Assembly (NCBI RefSeq): GCF_937873725.1 | Contig: NZ_CALMYY010000124.1 | Span: forward strand, 1-57,052 | Source: an uncultured Dietzia sp. | GTDB lineage: Bacteria > Actinomycetota > Actinomycetes > Mycobacteriales > Mycobacteriaceae | Direction: 5' to 3' | DNA: 57,052 nt | Shown: positions 12,084 through 20,700 of the stretch, in pieces | Layout: every line of letters starts with the position of its first letter | How positions within the stretch are numbered: the stretch's first letter is position 1 | The notes under the pieces: model-generated | Database searches by the model: none | Told to the model about the DNA's origin: nothing | Seen by the model: only the letters and a program-made list of their open reading frames with translations | Program-made: the position numbers and the translations under genes

Positions 12084-12499
12084 CAGTGCCTGGCGACCGG
12101 CACCATCGTGGCGCGGTCGGAGCGGACGATCTCCTTGCCGAAGGGGAAGCACGTCACGGGGATGAGCTTGAGGTTCGCCCACGCCAGCGGGAGCCCGATG
12201 ATCGTCACGGCCTGGGCGAGCGCGGTGGCCACGTGCCCCAGGGCCAGCCACAGACCGGCCACGAGGAACCAGATGACGTTGGCGGCGGTGCTCGCCCCGC
12301 CCGAGCGGCCGGTGTCGACCACCTCCCGACCGAACGGCCACAGCACGTATGCGCCGATCCGGAAGCTCGCGACGCCGAACGGGATGGTGATGATGAAGAT
12401 GAACGCCAGGATTCCGGCGGCCACATAGCCGAGGAACAGCCAGACTCCGGCGGTCACCAGCCAGACGATGTTGAGGACCAGGGTGAGGACGCTACGCAT
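12083..12499 (-). CDS. YccF family inner membrane protein (DUF307)
   Basis: A 138-residue membrane protein with two copies of the YccF domain. Each copy has a hydrophobic segment followed by a conserved turn: IPFGVASFRIGAYVLWPFGRE near residues 40-60 and LPLAWANLKLIPVTCFPFGKE near 103-123. About four membrane segments are predicted by eye. YccF proteins are widespread and of unknown function. It is transcribed away from the MoxR-like gene; the 54-base divergent gap between them (12500-12553) must hold both promoters. Confidence 0.85.
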   Translation of the reverse strand: MRSVLTLVLNIVWLVTAGVWLFLGYVAAGILAFIFIITIPFGVASFRIGAYVLWPFGREVVDTGRSGGASTAANVIWFLVAGLWLALGHVATALAQAVTIIGLPLAWANLKLIPVTCFPFGKEIVRSDRATMVPVARH

Positions 12500-12553
12500 C
12501 CGGCCATCCTATGACCCCGGCACGGGCGGCGCCGCAGGGTTACCGTGGGCGGG

Positions 12554-13951
12554 GTGAGCGACACCGCGGACGTCCAGACCCTCGGGCGGCTCCGCGCCGC
12601 CGGATACGCCAGCCGAACCCTGCGCGAGGAGATGCGCGAGAACCTCCTCGCGCACCTGGCCGCCGGCCGGGACCCGTGGCCCGGGATGCACGGCTTCGAG
12701 ACGACCGTCATCCCGCAGCTGGAGCGGGCGATCATCGCGGGCCACGACATCGTGCTGCTGGGCGAGCGCGGCCAGGGCAAGACCCGGTTGCTGCGCACGC
12801 TGGTGGGGCTGCTCGACGAGTGGTCACCGGTCGTCGCGGGCTCGGAGCTGGGGGAGGACCCGCTCGCCCCGATCACCGAGGCCACGCGGGAGAGGATCGC
12901 CCGCGAGGGGGACGCGCTGCCGATCGAGTGGCGGCACCGCTCCGAGCGCTACGTGGAGAAGCTCTCCACCCCGGACACCTCCGTGGCGGACATGATCGGC
13001 GACGTCGATCCGATGCGCGTGGCCGAGGGGCGACGACTCGGCGACCCGGAGACCATCCACTACGGGCTCGTGCCGCGCGCGAACCGCGGGATCGTGGCAC
13101 TCAACGAGCTCCCCGACCTGGCCGAGCGCATCCAGGTGGCGCTGCTCAACGTCATGGAGGAGCGCGACGTGCAGATCCGCGGCTACGTGCTGCGGCTGCC
13201 GCTCGACGTCCTGGTGGTGGCCTCCGCCAACCCGGAGGACTACACCAACCGCGGCCGGATCATCACCCCCCTCAAGGACCGCTTCGGAGCCGAGATCCGC
13301 ACCCACTACCCGCTGGAGCTGGCCGACGAGATCGAGGTGATCCGCCAGGAGGCCGAGCTCACCGCCGCCGTGCCGGACGCGCTCATGGAGCTGCTCGCCC
13401 GGTTCACGCGCGCGCTGCGGGGTTCGGATTCGGTCAACCAGGCCTCGGGGGTGTCCGCGCGAGTCGCGATCGCGGGCGCGGAGACCGTCGCCGCCGCGGC
13501 CCGGCGGCGCGCCGCCGTCCGGGGGACGCGGGACCCGGGGGAGGCGGTCGCCCGGCTGGTGGACGTCGACGCCGCGGTGGACGTCCTGCGCGGCAAGATC
13601 GAGTTCGAGCCGGGCGAGGAGGGCCGCGAGTCGGAGATCCTGCGCTACCTGCTCCGCAGCGCCACGGTCGACGTCGTGCGCGACCTGTTCCGCGGGCTGG
13701 ACCTGGCGCCGCTCGTCGAGGCGTTCGACGGCTCGGTGACGCTGACGACCGGCGCGAGCGTCACCGCCGAGGAGTTCCTCGGGGATCTGCCCGGGCTCGC
13801 CGACCCCGGGCTGTACGACCGGATCGCCGACCGTCTCGGTGCCGCGACGGTGGGGGAGCGGGCGGGCGCGATCGAACTCGCGCTGGAGGGGTTGTACCTC
13901 TCGCGGCGGCTGTCCAAGGAGACCGGGGACGGCGCGGCAGTCTACGGCTGA
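12554..13951 (+). CDS. MoxR/ChlI-like AAA+ ATPase
   Basis: A 465-residue AAA+ ATPase of the MoxR / magnesium-chelatase I type. Walker A is GERGQGKTR (about residues 71-79); GIVALNELPDL carries the Walker B region; NPEDYTNRGRIITPLKDRFGAEI has the sensor and arginine-finger region typical of chelatase-type ATPases. Size and pairing with the downstream VWA protein match Rv0958/Rv0959 of M. tuberculosis as I recall them. Such ATPases work with VWA partners to insert metals or remodel proteins. The GTG at 12554 is preferred: TACCGT (12541-12546) lies 7 bases upstream, compatible with a leaderless start; GTG at 12545 is the alternative. No bacteriochlorophyll genes are nearby, so true Mg-chelatase activity is unlikely. 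Confidence 0.82.
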   Translation: MSDTADVQTLGRLRAAGYASRTLREEMRENLLAHLAAGRDPWPGMHGFETTVIPQLERAIIAGHDIVLLGERGQGKTRLLRTLVGLLDEWSPVVAGSELGEDPLAPITEATRERIAREGDALPIEWRHRSERYVEKLSTPDTSVADMIGDVDPMRVAEGRRLGDPETIHYGLVPRANRGIVALNELPDLAERIQVALLNVMEERDVQIRGYVLRLPLDVLVVASANPEDYTNRGRIITPLKDRFGAEIRTHYPLELADEIEVIRQEAELTAAVPDALMELLARFTRALRGSDSVNQASGVSARVAIAGAETVAAAARRRAAVRGTRDPGEAVARLVDVDAAVDVLRGKIEFEPGEEGRESEILRYLLRSATVDVVRDLFRGLDLAPLVEAFDGSVTLTTGASVTAEEFLGDLPGLADPGLYDRIADRLGAATVGERAGAIELALEGLYLSRRLSKETGDGAAVYG

Positions 13952-13993
13952 GACGACCGGGGCCGAGAGGCCCACCGGATCAGGAGGTGCGCG

Positions 13994-16015
13994 ATGGCAC
14001 GACACGAACGCGAGGCCCGCTACGGGCGGTTCACCGGCGGACCGGACCCGCTCGCGCCCCCGCTCGACCTGTCCGAGGCGCTCGACGCCGTGTCCGAGGG
14101 GGTGATGGCCGGGTACTCGCCCGAGCAGTCCATGCGGGAGTTCCTGCGGCGCGGGGGACGGGGGCAGGCCGGCCTCGACGAGCTCGCCGGGAGGGTGCAG
14201 CGGCGGCGTCGCGAGCTTCTCGAACGGCACCACCTGGGCGGCACCCTGGAGGAGGTGGCCGCGCTGCTGGAGAGGGCGCTGACGGCCGAGCGGGGGCAGC
14301 TCGCCCGCGACACGCGGATGGATCCGATGGACCGCACCCTGCGGGAGATGACCATCGACACCCTCCCCGCCTCCCCGGCCGCCGCCGTCGGGGAGCTGTC
14401 CGACTACGACTGGGCGTCCCCCGAGGCCCGGGACGCCTACCGCCGGATCCAGGACCTGCTGGGTGCCGAGGCCCTGGACGCGCGGTTCGCCGGGATGAAG
14501 CAGGCCCTGGAGAACGCCACCGACGCCGACCGCGCGGCCGTGTCCGAGATGCTCACCGACCTCACCGAGCTGCTCGGCAAGCACTCCCGAGGCGAGGACA
14601 CCCCCGAGGATTTCCGGCGCTTCATGGACGCACACGCGGACGCGTTCCCGGAGCGGCCGGAGAACATCGACGAGCTGATCGACGCGCTGGCCGCGCGGGC
14701 GGCCGCCGCGCAGCGCATGATGCGGTCGATGACCCCGGAGCAGCGCGAGGAGCTCATGGCGCTCTCCCGGCAGGCGTTCGGCTCCCCGGAGCTCATGGAG
14801 CAGCTCGGGCGCCTCGACGGTCTGCTGCAGACGCTGCGTCCCGGCGAGGACTGGGACGGCTCCGCCGAGTTCGAGGGTGATCAGGGGCTCGGCGTGTCCG
14901 AGGGCGCGGCCGCGATGGCCGAGCTCGGCCACCTCGACGCGCTGGCCGAGCAGCTCGCGCAGGGCAGCGCCGGGTCGCCGTTGTCGGAGCTGGACCTCGA
15001 CGCCGTGGCCCGTCACCTCGGCGGTGACGCTGCGGTCTCCCTCCGGACGCTGGCGCGGCTCGAGGAGTCCATGCGCGAGTCCGGGTACCTCAGCAGGCGC
15101 CCGGACGGGGACCTCAGGCTGTCCCCGGCGGCCCTGCGCCGGCTCGGTGGGGCGCTGCTCCGCGACGCCGCCCGTCGGCTCTCGGGCCGCACCGGGTCCC
15201 GCGACACCCGGATGTCGGGGGCGGCGGGCGAGCAGACGGGGTCCAGCCGCGAGTGGCGGTTCGGCGACGTCGAGTCGTGGGACGTCCCCCGGACCATCTC
15301 CAACGCGATCTCGCGGGTCGCCGCCGACGGGGGCGATCCGGGCTCCGGGATCCGGCTGCTCCCGGACGACATCGAGGTGCGCGAGACGGAGGCGCGCACC
15401 CAGGCGGCGGTGGCCCTGCTGGTGGACACGTCCTTCTCGATGGCGATGGAGGGGCGGTGGGTGCCGATGAAGCGCACGGCCCTCGCCCTGCACCACCTGG
15501 TGGGCACGCGGTTCCGGCAGGATCGCCTACAGCTCATCTCGTTCGGCCGCGTCGCGCAGACGAGGACCATGGAGGAGCTGCTCTCGCTCGATCCCCGCTA
15601 CGAGATGGGCACCAACCTGCACCACGCGTTGCTGCTGGCCGGCCGGTTCTTCCGCCGGCACCCGTCGATGCAACCCGTGCTGCTGGTGGTGACCGACGGC
15701 GAGCCCACCGCCCACCTGCTGGGCAGCGGGGATCCGTGGTTCGGGTACCCGCCGGCGCCCGAGACCCTCCGGGCGACGGTCGACGAACTCGACCGCGTGG
15801 CGGGGTTCGGGACGCAGACGACCTTCTTCCGGCTGGGCCACGACCCGGGGCTCGGGCGCTTCCTCGACGCGTTGGCCCGCCGGGTGGGCGGCACGGTGGT
15901 CGCCCCGGACGTCGACGACCTGGGCGCGGCCGTGGTCGGCAGGTTCCTGCACGCCCGCCGCGGCCGACCGCAGTCCGGCGATCCGTGGAGCGCGGGCGGC
16001 CGCTGGGCGGTCTGA
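13994..16015 (+). CDS. VWA domain protein, partner of the MoxR-like ATPase
   Basis: A 673-residue protein whose C-terminal 200 residues form a von Willebrand factor A domain. The metal-ion site is DTSFS (D478, S480, S482) with later conserved T and D residues (GTNLHHALLLAG, VVTDGEPTAH). The N-terminal 400 residues are helical, charged and without obvious enzyme motifs. AGGAGG at 13982-13987 precedes the ATG and the gap from the ATPase gene is 42 bases. MoxR-VWA pairs generally act as chaperone or metal-insertion machines; the client here is unknown. The length equals that recalled for Rv0959 (672 residues). The gene ends before a large inverted repeat. Confidence 0.82.
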   Translation: MARHEREARYGRFTGGPDPLAPPLDLSEALDAVSEGVMAGYSPEQSMREFLRRGGRGQAGLDELAGRVQRRRRELLERHHLGGTLEEVAALLERALTAERGQLARDTRMDPMDRTLREMTIDTLPASPAAAVGELSDYDWASPEARDAYRRIQDLLGAEALDARFAGMKQALENATDADRAAVSEMLTDLTELLGKHSRGEDTPEDFRRFMDAHADAFPERPENIDELIDALAARAAAAQRMMRSMTPEQREELMALSRQAFGSPELMEQLGRLDGLLQTLRPGEDWDGSAEFEGDQGLGVSEGAAAMAELGHLDALAEQLAQGSAGSPLSELDLDAVARHLGGDAAVSLRTLARLEESMRESGYLSRRPDGDLRLSPAALRRLGGALLRDAARRLSGRTGSRDTRMSGAAGEQTGSSREWRFGDVESWDVPRTISNAISRVAADGGDPGSGIRLLPDDIEVRETEARTQAAVALLVDTSFSMAMEGRWVPMKRTALALHHLVGTRFRQDRLQLISFGRVAQTRTMEELLSLDPRYEMGTNLHHALLLAGRFFRRHPSMQPVLLVVTDGEPTAHLLGSGDPWFGYPPAPETLRATVDELDRVAGFGTQTTFFRLGHDPGLGRFLDALARRVGGTVVAPDVDDLGAAVVGRFLHARRGRPQSGDPWSAGGRWAV

Positions 16016-16040
16016 CCCGGCCCGCCCGCACACGACCAAA

Positions 16041-16106
16041 TCCGCTACTCTCCGGCCGGATCCGCTACCTCGATGCGGGTAGCGGATCCGGCCGGAGAGT
16101 AGCGGA
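16041..16106. terminator. Perfect 28-bp nested inverted repeat between convergent genes
   Basis: The arms 16041-16068 and 16079-16106 are perfectly complementary around a 10-base loop. Each arm is itself built of TCCGCTAC, the palindrome TCCGGCCGGA and TCCGCTAC again, so the octamer appears four times (two per strand). It can act as a bidirectional terminator for the VWA gene and the minus-strand methyltransferase, and also looks like a REP/BIME-type element. Confidence 0.8.
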
Positions 16107-16110
16107 CTTC

Positions 16111-16190
16111 GCGGGCCGGGCGGGCCGGGCGGGGCGGGCGCGCGGGCCGGGCGGGGCGGGCGGGCGGGCGGGCGGGCGGGCGGGGCGGGA
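16111..16190 (+). repeat. G-rich simple repeat, GGGC tetranucleotide tract
   Basis: About 80 bases made almost only of G and C with repeated runs of three or four G, including seven consecutive GGGC-like units at 16159-16188. The plus strand has many possible G-quadruplexes. The tract ends one base before the stop codon of the minus-strand methyltransferase. Confidence 0.8.
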
Positions 16191-16191
16191 C

Positions 16192-16860
<669 letters not shown>

Positions 16861-16907
16861 CTAGCGCCCGCTTCGCGGCCCCGGGACCCCGCCCTCGGCG
16901 GTCGCAC

Positions 16908-17315
16908 TCAGACCCCGCCCCCCTCTGCCCGCCGGGCGGCCTTGCGCGCGCGGGCCACGTGCGGACCCACCACGTTGCCCAGCTTGGTGCCGTTAGGCCA
17001 GCCCGTGTAGTAGCAGAGGAACAGCACGATCTCCTCCAGCTCCTCCGGGGTGAGTTCGCCGTTGCCCAGCGCCGCCCCCACCTGGATGTCGGCGATGTCG
17101 GAGTTGCCCTGGGCGGTGAGCGCGCCCAGCAGCAGCAGCCGACGGTCGCGGTGGCTCAGCCCGGGGCGAGACCACACGCGACCGAACAGGTGGTCCGCGG
17201 TCTCGGCAAAGTAGTCGCCCGGCCCGTCGGACATCTCGAAGCCGTAGACCTCGGTCATCATGGCCAGGCCACGTTCCCGCTCGGGTGTCGTGCCGGACTC
17301 TGCGGTGTCGCTCAT
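16908..17315 (-). CDS. Carboxymuconolactone decarboxylase family protein (Rv0771-like)
   Basis: A 135-residue all-helical CMD-family protein: RGLAMMTEVYGFEM, RPGLSHRDRRLLLLGALTAQGNSDIADIQVGAALGNGELTPEELEEIVLFLCYYTGWP is the canonical layout (start and end of that block are at residues about 50-107). Unlike the AhpD-like protein at 11.6 kb it has no CxxC, so peroxidase activity is unlikely and it resembles 4-carboxymuconolactone decarboxylase-type proteins. Its ATG overlaps the stop of the preceding dehydrogenase gene by four bases (17312-17315). The position matches Rv0771 in the M. tuberculosis aldA-Rv0771 block. Confidence 0.85.
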   Translation of the reverse strand: MSDTAESGTTPERERGLAMMTEVYGFEMSDGPGDYFAETADHLFGRVWSRPGLSHRDRRLLLLGALTAQGNSDIADIQVGAALGNGELTPEELEEIVLFLCYYTGWPNGTKLGNVVGPHVARARKAARRAEGGGV

Positions 17316-18328
17316 CGTGCTCCCTCGTCGTCGTCGTTTCCACCGGAGCGGCCGGAGCCACCGGAGCCGCCGGAGCCCCCGGCGCCGGCGCGGCCGCCCG
17401 CGGCCAGGGCGAGCTCGCCCGGACCCACGCCGAACCCGGTGCCCAGGTCCCGCAGCGCGAGCGTGCCCAGCGGCAGGTCCACGCCCAGCCGGTCGCCCAG
17501 GTCCAGGGCGAGCGCCAGGTCCTTCTCACCCAGCCCGCGGACGTGGGTGAAGACGCCGTGCCAGAAGTCGCCGGGGTCGATCGGCGCGGTGGTCTCGCGC
17601 AGCATCACGGCCCCGGCGCCGCCGGTGATGGCGTCGGTGTGGCGGACCACGCGGCCCAGCTTGGCGATGTCGATGCCCGCGGCCTCGGCCAGCCGCGAGG
17701 CCTCGGCGGTGGCGGTGAAGGAGATGAAGTGCAGGAGGTTGCGCGCCAGCTTCATCCGCGTGCCCGACCCCACCTCGCCCGCGTGCACCGGCATCCCGGC
17801 CCACAGGGCGAAGACCGGCTTGCAGGCGTCGTAGACCTCGCGCGGGCCGCCCACCATCACGGCGAGCTCGCCCTTTTCGGCGCCAGGTGCGCCGCCCGAG
17901 ACCGGCGCGTCCACCAGGTGCACACCCGCGGCCGCGCACACCCCGGCCAGCTCTACGGCCGTGGAGTCGGAGATTGTGGAGTGGATCGCGATCACGGTTC
18001 CGGGCGCGGCGGTGCGCAGGATCCCGTCGGGCCCTGTCACCACGTCCCGGACCTGTGCGTCGTCGAGCACCGTCACCGACACCAGGCGCGCGGACCTCGC
18101 CACCTCGGCGGCGGTCGCCGCGGCCGTCGCCCCCTCGGCGACGAACGGCTCGGTGGCCTCGGCGCGGACGTCGCACACCACCAGGCCCCCGGGCCAGGCC
18201 AACAGGCGCCTGGCGATCGGCGCACCCATGTTGCCCAGGCCGATGAATCCGACCGGGGCGCGCGAGCCGTCCGGGGCGACCGGGCCGATCGGGGCCGCGC
18301 TGTTCTCGTTCTTCTCGGCGCCGGTCAT
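17312..18328 (-). CDS. 3-hydroxyisobutyrate dehydrogenase-like NAD-binding protein (Rv0770-like)
   Basis: A 338-residue beta-hydroxyacid dehydrogenase. The Rossmann loop is VGFIGLGNMGAPIA near residues 26-39; the substrate-binding signature is LVDAPVSGGAPGAEKGELAVM; the catalytic lysine region is GSGTRMKLARNLL. The frame is open upstream, but the ATG at 18328 overlaps the SDR stop (ATGA at 18325-18328), giving translational coupling on both sides of the gene. It differs from mmsB at 34.1 kb and probably acts on another beta-hydroxyacid. Oddity: the C-terminus carries a roughly 28-residue Gly/Ser/Ala tail (GGSGGSGGSGRSGGN) that other family members lack and that ends just before the next gene. 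Confidence 0.85.
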   Translation of the reverse strand: MTGAEKNENSAAPIGPVAPDGSRAPVGFIGLGNMGAPIARRLLAWPGGLVVCDVRAEATEPFVAEGATAAATAAEVARSARLVSVTVLDDAQVRDVVTGPDGILRTAAPGTVIAIHSTISDSTAVELAGVCAAAGVHLVDAPVSGGAPGAEKGELAVMVGGPREVYDACKPVFALWAGMPVHAGEVGSGTRMKLARNLLHFISFTATAEASRLAEAAGIDIAKLGRVVRHTDAITGGAGAVMLRETTAPIDPGDFWHGVFTHVRGLGEKDLALALDLGDRLGVDLPLGTLALRDLGTGFGVGPGELALAAGGRAGAGGSGGSGGSGRSGGNDDDEGAR

Positions 18329-19077
18329 GAGCGGATGATCTGTCCGCCGTCGACGTTGAAGATCTGGCCCGTGATCCAGCTGGCCTCGTCCGACAGCAGG
18401 AACAGCAGCATGCCGACCAGGTCCTCGGGCTGGCCCATGCGCTTGAGCGGCAGCTTGTCGACCATGTCGCGCACGATCGACTGTGGGGTGGTGGTGCGGT
18501 TGGCCTCGGTGTCGATGGGGCCCGGCGCGATGGCGTTGACGCGGATGTTCGAGCCGCCCAGCTCGGTGGCCAGCTGCTGGGTGAGGCCGTTGACTCCGAC
18601 CTTGGCCAGACCGTAGAAGCCCGAGTACAGCCACGCGGCGGTCGAGGACTGGTTGACGATCGCGCCCCCGCCGGCGGCGGCCATCTTCTCCCAGCACGCC
18701 CGCACCATGAGCAGCTGGCCGTTCATGTTCACGGACATGAACTTCTCGTAGTAGTCCCACGGGACCGTGATGAGGAAGTCCAGCTTCATGCCGCCGAAGA
18801 TCGCTGCGTTGTTGACCAGGATGTCGAGCCGGCCGAAGCGCTCGACCGCGGCCTCGGCGCAGGCGTTGGCCGACGACTCGTCGGAGACGTCGGTGTGCTG
18901 GAAGAACGCGTGGCCGCCGGCGGCGACGATCTCGGCGGCGACGCGCTCGCCCTGCTCGACCGACACGTCGGCCACCACGACCTCGGCGCCCTCGGCGGCG
19001 AGCGCCTTGGCGTACTCCTCGCCGATGCCGCCGGCGGCGCCGGTCACGATCGCGGTCTTGCCCTCAAAACGTCCCAT
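18325..19077 (-). CDS. Short-chain dehydrogenase/reductase (Rv0769-like)
   Basis: A 250-residue classical SDR: TAIVTGAAGGIGEE (residues 8-21), acidic VVADVS after beta-2 (NAD preference), DILVNNAAIFGG, catalytic SST and YGLAK near residues 141-158, then NAIAPGPIDTEANR and the C-terminal GQIFNVDGGQIIRS. The family usually oxidises secondary alcohols or hydroxyacyl groups. Located directly after the aldehyde dehydrogenase (54-base gap) and overlapping the beta-hydroxyacid dehydrogenase, it matches Rv0769 in order. A role in oxidising the product of the neighbouring P450 genes is inferred from conserved linkage only. Confidence 0.88.
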   Translation of the reverse strand: MGRFEGKTAIVTGAAGGIGEEYAKALAAEGAEVVVADVSVEQGERVAAEIVAAGGHAFFQHTDVSDESSANACAEAAVERFGRLDILVNNAAIFGGMKLDFLITVPWDYYEKFMSVNMNGQLLMVRACWEKMAAAGGGAIVNQSSTAAWLYSGFYGLAKVGVNGLTQQLATELGGSNIRVNAIAPGPIDTEANRTTTPQSIVRDMVDKLPLKRMGQPEDLVGMLLFLLSDEASWITGQIFNVDGGQIIRS

Positions 19078-19131
19078 GTCTGTGTGTCTGCTCTCTCTCG
19101 GTGGTGCGGTGGATGGTGCTGGTGGGCCGGG

Positions 19132-20601
19132 TCAGGCCGGGGTGGCCACGGCCTTGGTCTCGAGGTACTCCTCGAAGCCCTGGCGGCCCATCTCCCGGCC
19201 GATGCCGGACTGCTTGTAGCCGCCGAAGGGCACGTCGGCGCCGTACCAGATCCCGCCGTTCACGCCGAGGGTGCCGGTGCGGATGCCGGAGACCACCTTC
19301 TCGACGCGCTCGAGGTCGCTGCCCCAGACGGCGCCCGAGAGGCCGTAGGGCGAATCGTTGGCGATGCGGACCGCGTCCTCGTCCCCGTCGTGGGGGATGA
19401 CCACCAGGACGGGCCCGAAGATCTCCTCCTGGGCGACGCGCGAGGAGTTGTCCAGGCCGGAGATGAGGGTGGGCTCGATGAAGTACCCCGTGGTCTTGTC
19501 CGCGGGGCGGCCGCCGCCGATCTCGATGGTGCCGCCCTCCTCCACCGCCAGGGCGATGTAGCCCTCGACCCGCTCGCGCTGGAGCTCGGAGATCAGCGGC
19601 CCGCAGAGCGTGCCGGGGTCGGTGGGGTCGCCCGGTGCGAACGCGGCCATGGCGCCCTTGGCGGACTGGACGGCCTCGTCGTACCGCTCGCGCGGCACCA
19701 CCAGCCGCGTGGTGAGCGCGCAGCCCTGACCGGCGTGGGTGCACGCGTTGAGGGCGGTCATGAAGCAGGCGGCGTTCAGGTCGGCGTCGTCGAGCACCAC
19801 GGCGGCGGACTTCCCGCCGAGCTCGAGGAAGACCTTCTTCAGCGTCTCCGCGGCGGCCACCATGATCTTCTTGCCGGTCGCGGTGGAGCCGGTGAACGAG
19901 ACCAGGTCGACGCGGGGGTCGCTGGTCAACTGGGCGCCCACGCCGTGATCGGACGACGACACCACGTTGAGCACGCCGGCGGGGATGTCGGTCTCCTCGG
20001 CGGCGATCCGGGCCACGGCCGCGGCGATGAGCGGGGTGTCCGGCGCGGGCTTGAGGACCACGGTGCAGCCCGCGGCCAGGGCGGGGCCGATCTTGGCGAG
20101 GTTGATCTGGTTGGGGAAGTTCCACGGCGTGATGGCGCCGACCACCCCGATCGCCTCCCGCCGGGCCGAGCGGTTGGAGCGCACGCCCATCACCTCGGAC
20201 TCGCCCAGCTCCTCGACCCACCGGTAGGAGTCCACGAGATCGGCCAGCCAGCCGAGGTCGGCCACGGGACCCTCGAGCTGCGGGCCGGTGGTGAACATGT
20301 GGGGCGCGCCGACCTCGGCGATCGTCAGTGCGCGCAGCTCCTCGGTGTGAGACTGGAGCGCGTCGCGCAGTTGCCGCAGGCACGAGGCGCGGAAGGCGTG
20401 GTCGGTGGACCAGGAGGTGGTGTCGAACGCCTCGCGGGCCGCGGCGATCGCGGCGTCCATGTCGGCCGCCGTACCGTCGGCGGCCCGGCCGATCAGCTCC
20501 TCGGTGGCCGGGTTGAGGACGTCGAACGTGGCGCCCCCGGACGCGGGGCGCAGCTCGCCGCCGATGAGGAGCGGTGCGGTGTCGGTGGTGCTCGCGGTCA
20601 C
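19132..20601 (-). CDS. NAD-dependent aldehyde dehydrogenase (Rv0768 AldA-like)
   Basis: A 489-residue aldehyde dehydrogenase superfamily enzyme. VVGAITPWNFPNQINLAKIGPALAAG marks the cofactor domain (written here only in part: GAITPWNFPN near residue 149), FLELGGKSA carries the general-base glutamate near residue 256, and GQGCALTT has the catalytic Cys294. Full length and complete. It is the first gene of the minus-strand cluster and is divergent from tetR, as aldA (Rv0768) and Rv0767c are in M. tuberculosis. The likely reaction is oxidation of an aldehyde made by the linked P450, SDR and alcohol dehydrogenase enzymes. The promoter overlaps the tetR control region. Confidence 0.9.
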   Translation of the reverse strand: MTASTTDTAPLLIGGELRPASGGATFDVLNPATEELIGRAADGTAADMDAAIAAAREAFDTTSWSTDHAFRASCLRQLRDALQSHTEELRALTIAEVGAPHMFTTGPQLEGPVADLGWLADLVDSYRWVEELGESEVMGVRSNRSARREAIGVVGAITPWNFPNQINLAKIGPALAAGCTVVLKPAPDTPLIAAAVARIAAEETDIPAGVLNVVSSSDHGVGAQLTSDPRVDLVSFTGSTATGKKIMVAAAETLKKVFLELGGKSAAVVLDDADLNAACFMTALNACTHAGQGCALTTRLVVPRERYDEAVQSAKGAMAAFAPGDPTDPGTLCGPLISELQRERVEGYIALAVEEGGTIEIGGGRPADKTTGYFIEPTLISGLDNSSRVAQEEIFGPVLVVIPHDGDEDAVRIANDSPYGLSGAVWGSDLERVEKVVSGIRTGTLGVNGGIWYGADVPFGGYKQSGIGREMGRQGFEEYLETKAVATPA

Positions 20602-20638
20602 GGGGAGCCTTCCGTCGGGGTGGGGACGTCGAGGTGGG

Positions 20639-20700
20639 TGGACAACTGTCTAGACGATAGTCCGGCGGGTGGTGTACTGTCCAGACACATGTCCAGTGAC
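20639..20700. promoter_or_regulatory. Overlapping divergent promoters and repeated operator boxes (aldA-like / tetR)
   Basis: Minus strand, aldehyde dehydrogenase: -35 TGGACA (20683-20678) and -10 TATCGT (20659-20654), 18-base spacer. Plus strand, tetR: -35 TAGACG (20651-20656) and -10 TACTGT (20675-20680), 18-base spacer, placing the start of transcription at or next to the ATG at 20689, so tetR is probably leaderless. The box ACTGTCYAGAC occurs at 20645-20655 and 20676-20686, exactly 31 bases apart; the second lies in a dyad ACTGnnCA-N6-TGnnCAGT (20676-20697). Binding here would block both promoters, so autoregulation by TetR is the natural reading. Confidence 0.6.

Noticed and set aside
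12824..15496. 890-residue antisense frame across the MoxR-like and VWA genes
   Set aside because: Shadow of two coding frames that have intact motifs and good ribosome sites.
16111..16190. G-rich repeat as a CRISPR array
   Set aside because: There are no constant-length repeats with unique spacers, only a short simple-sequence tract.
18895..20688. Long plus-strand frame running into tetR, as if the regulator had a 600-residue N-terminus
   Set aside because: This part is the shadow of the SDR and aldehyde dehydrogenase genes; TetR homology starts at 20689 beside a -10 box.
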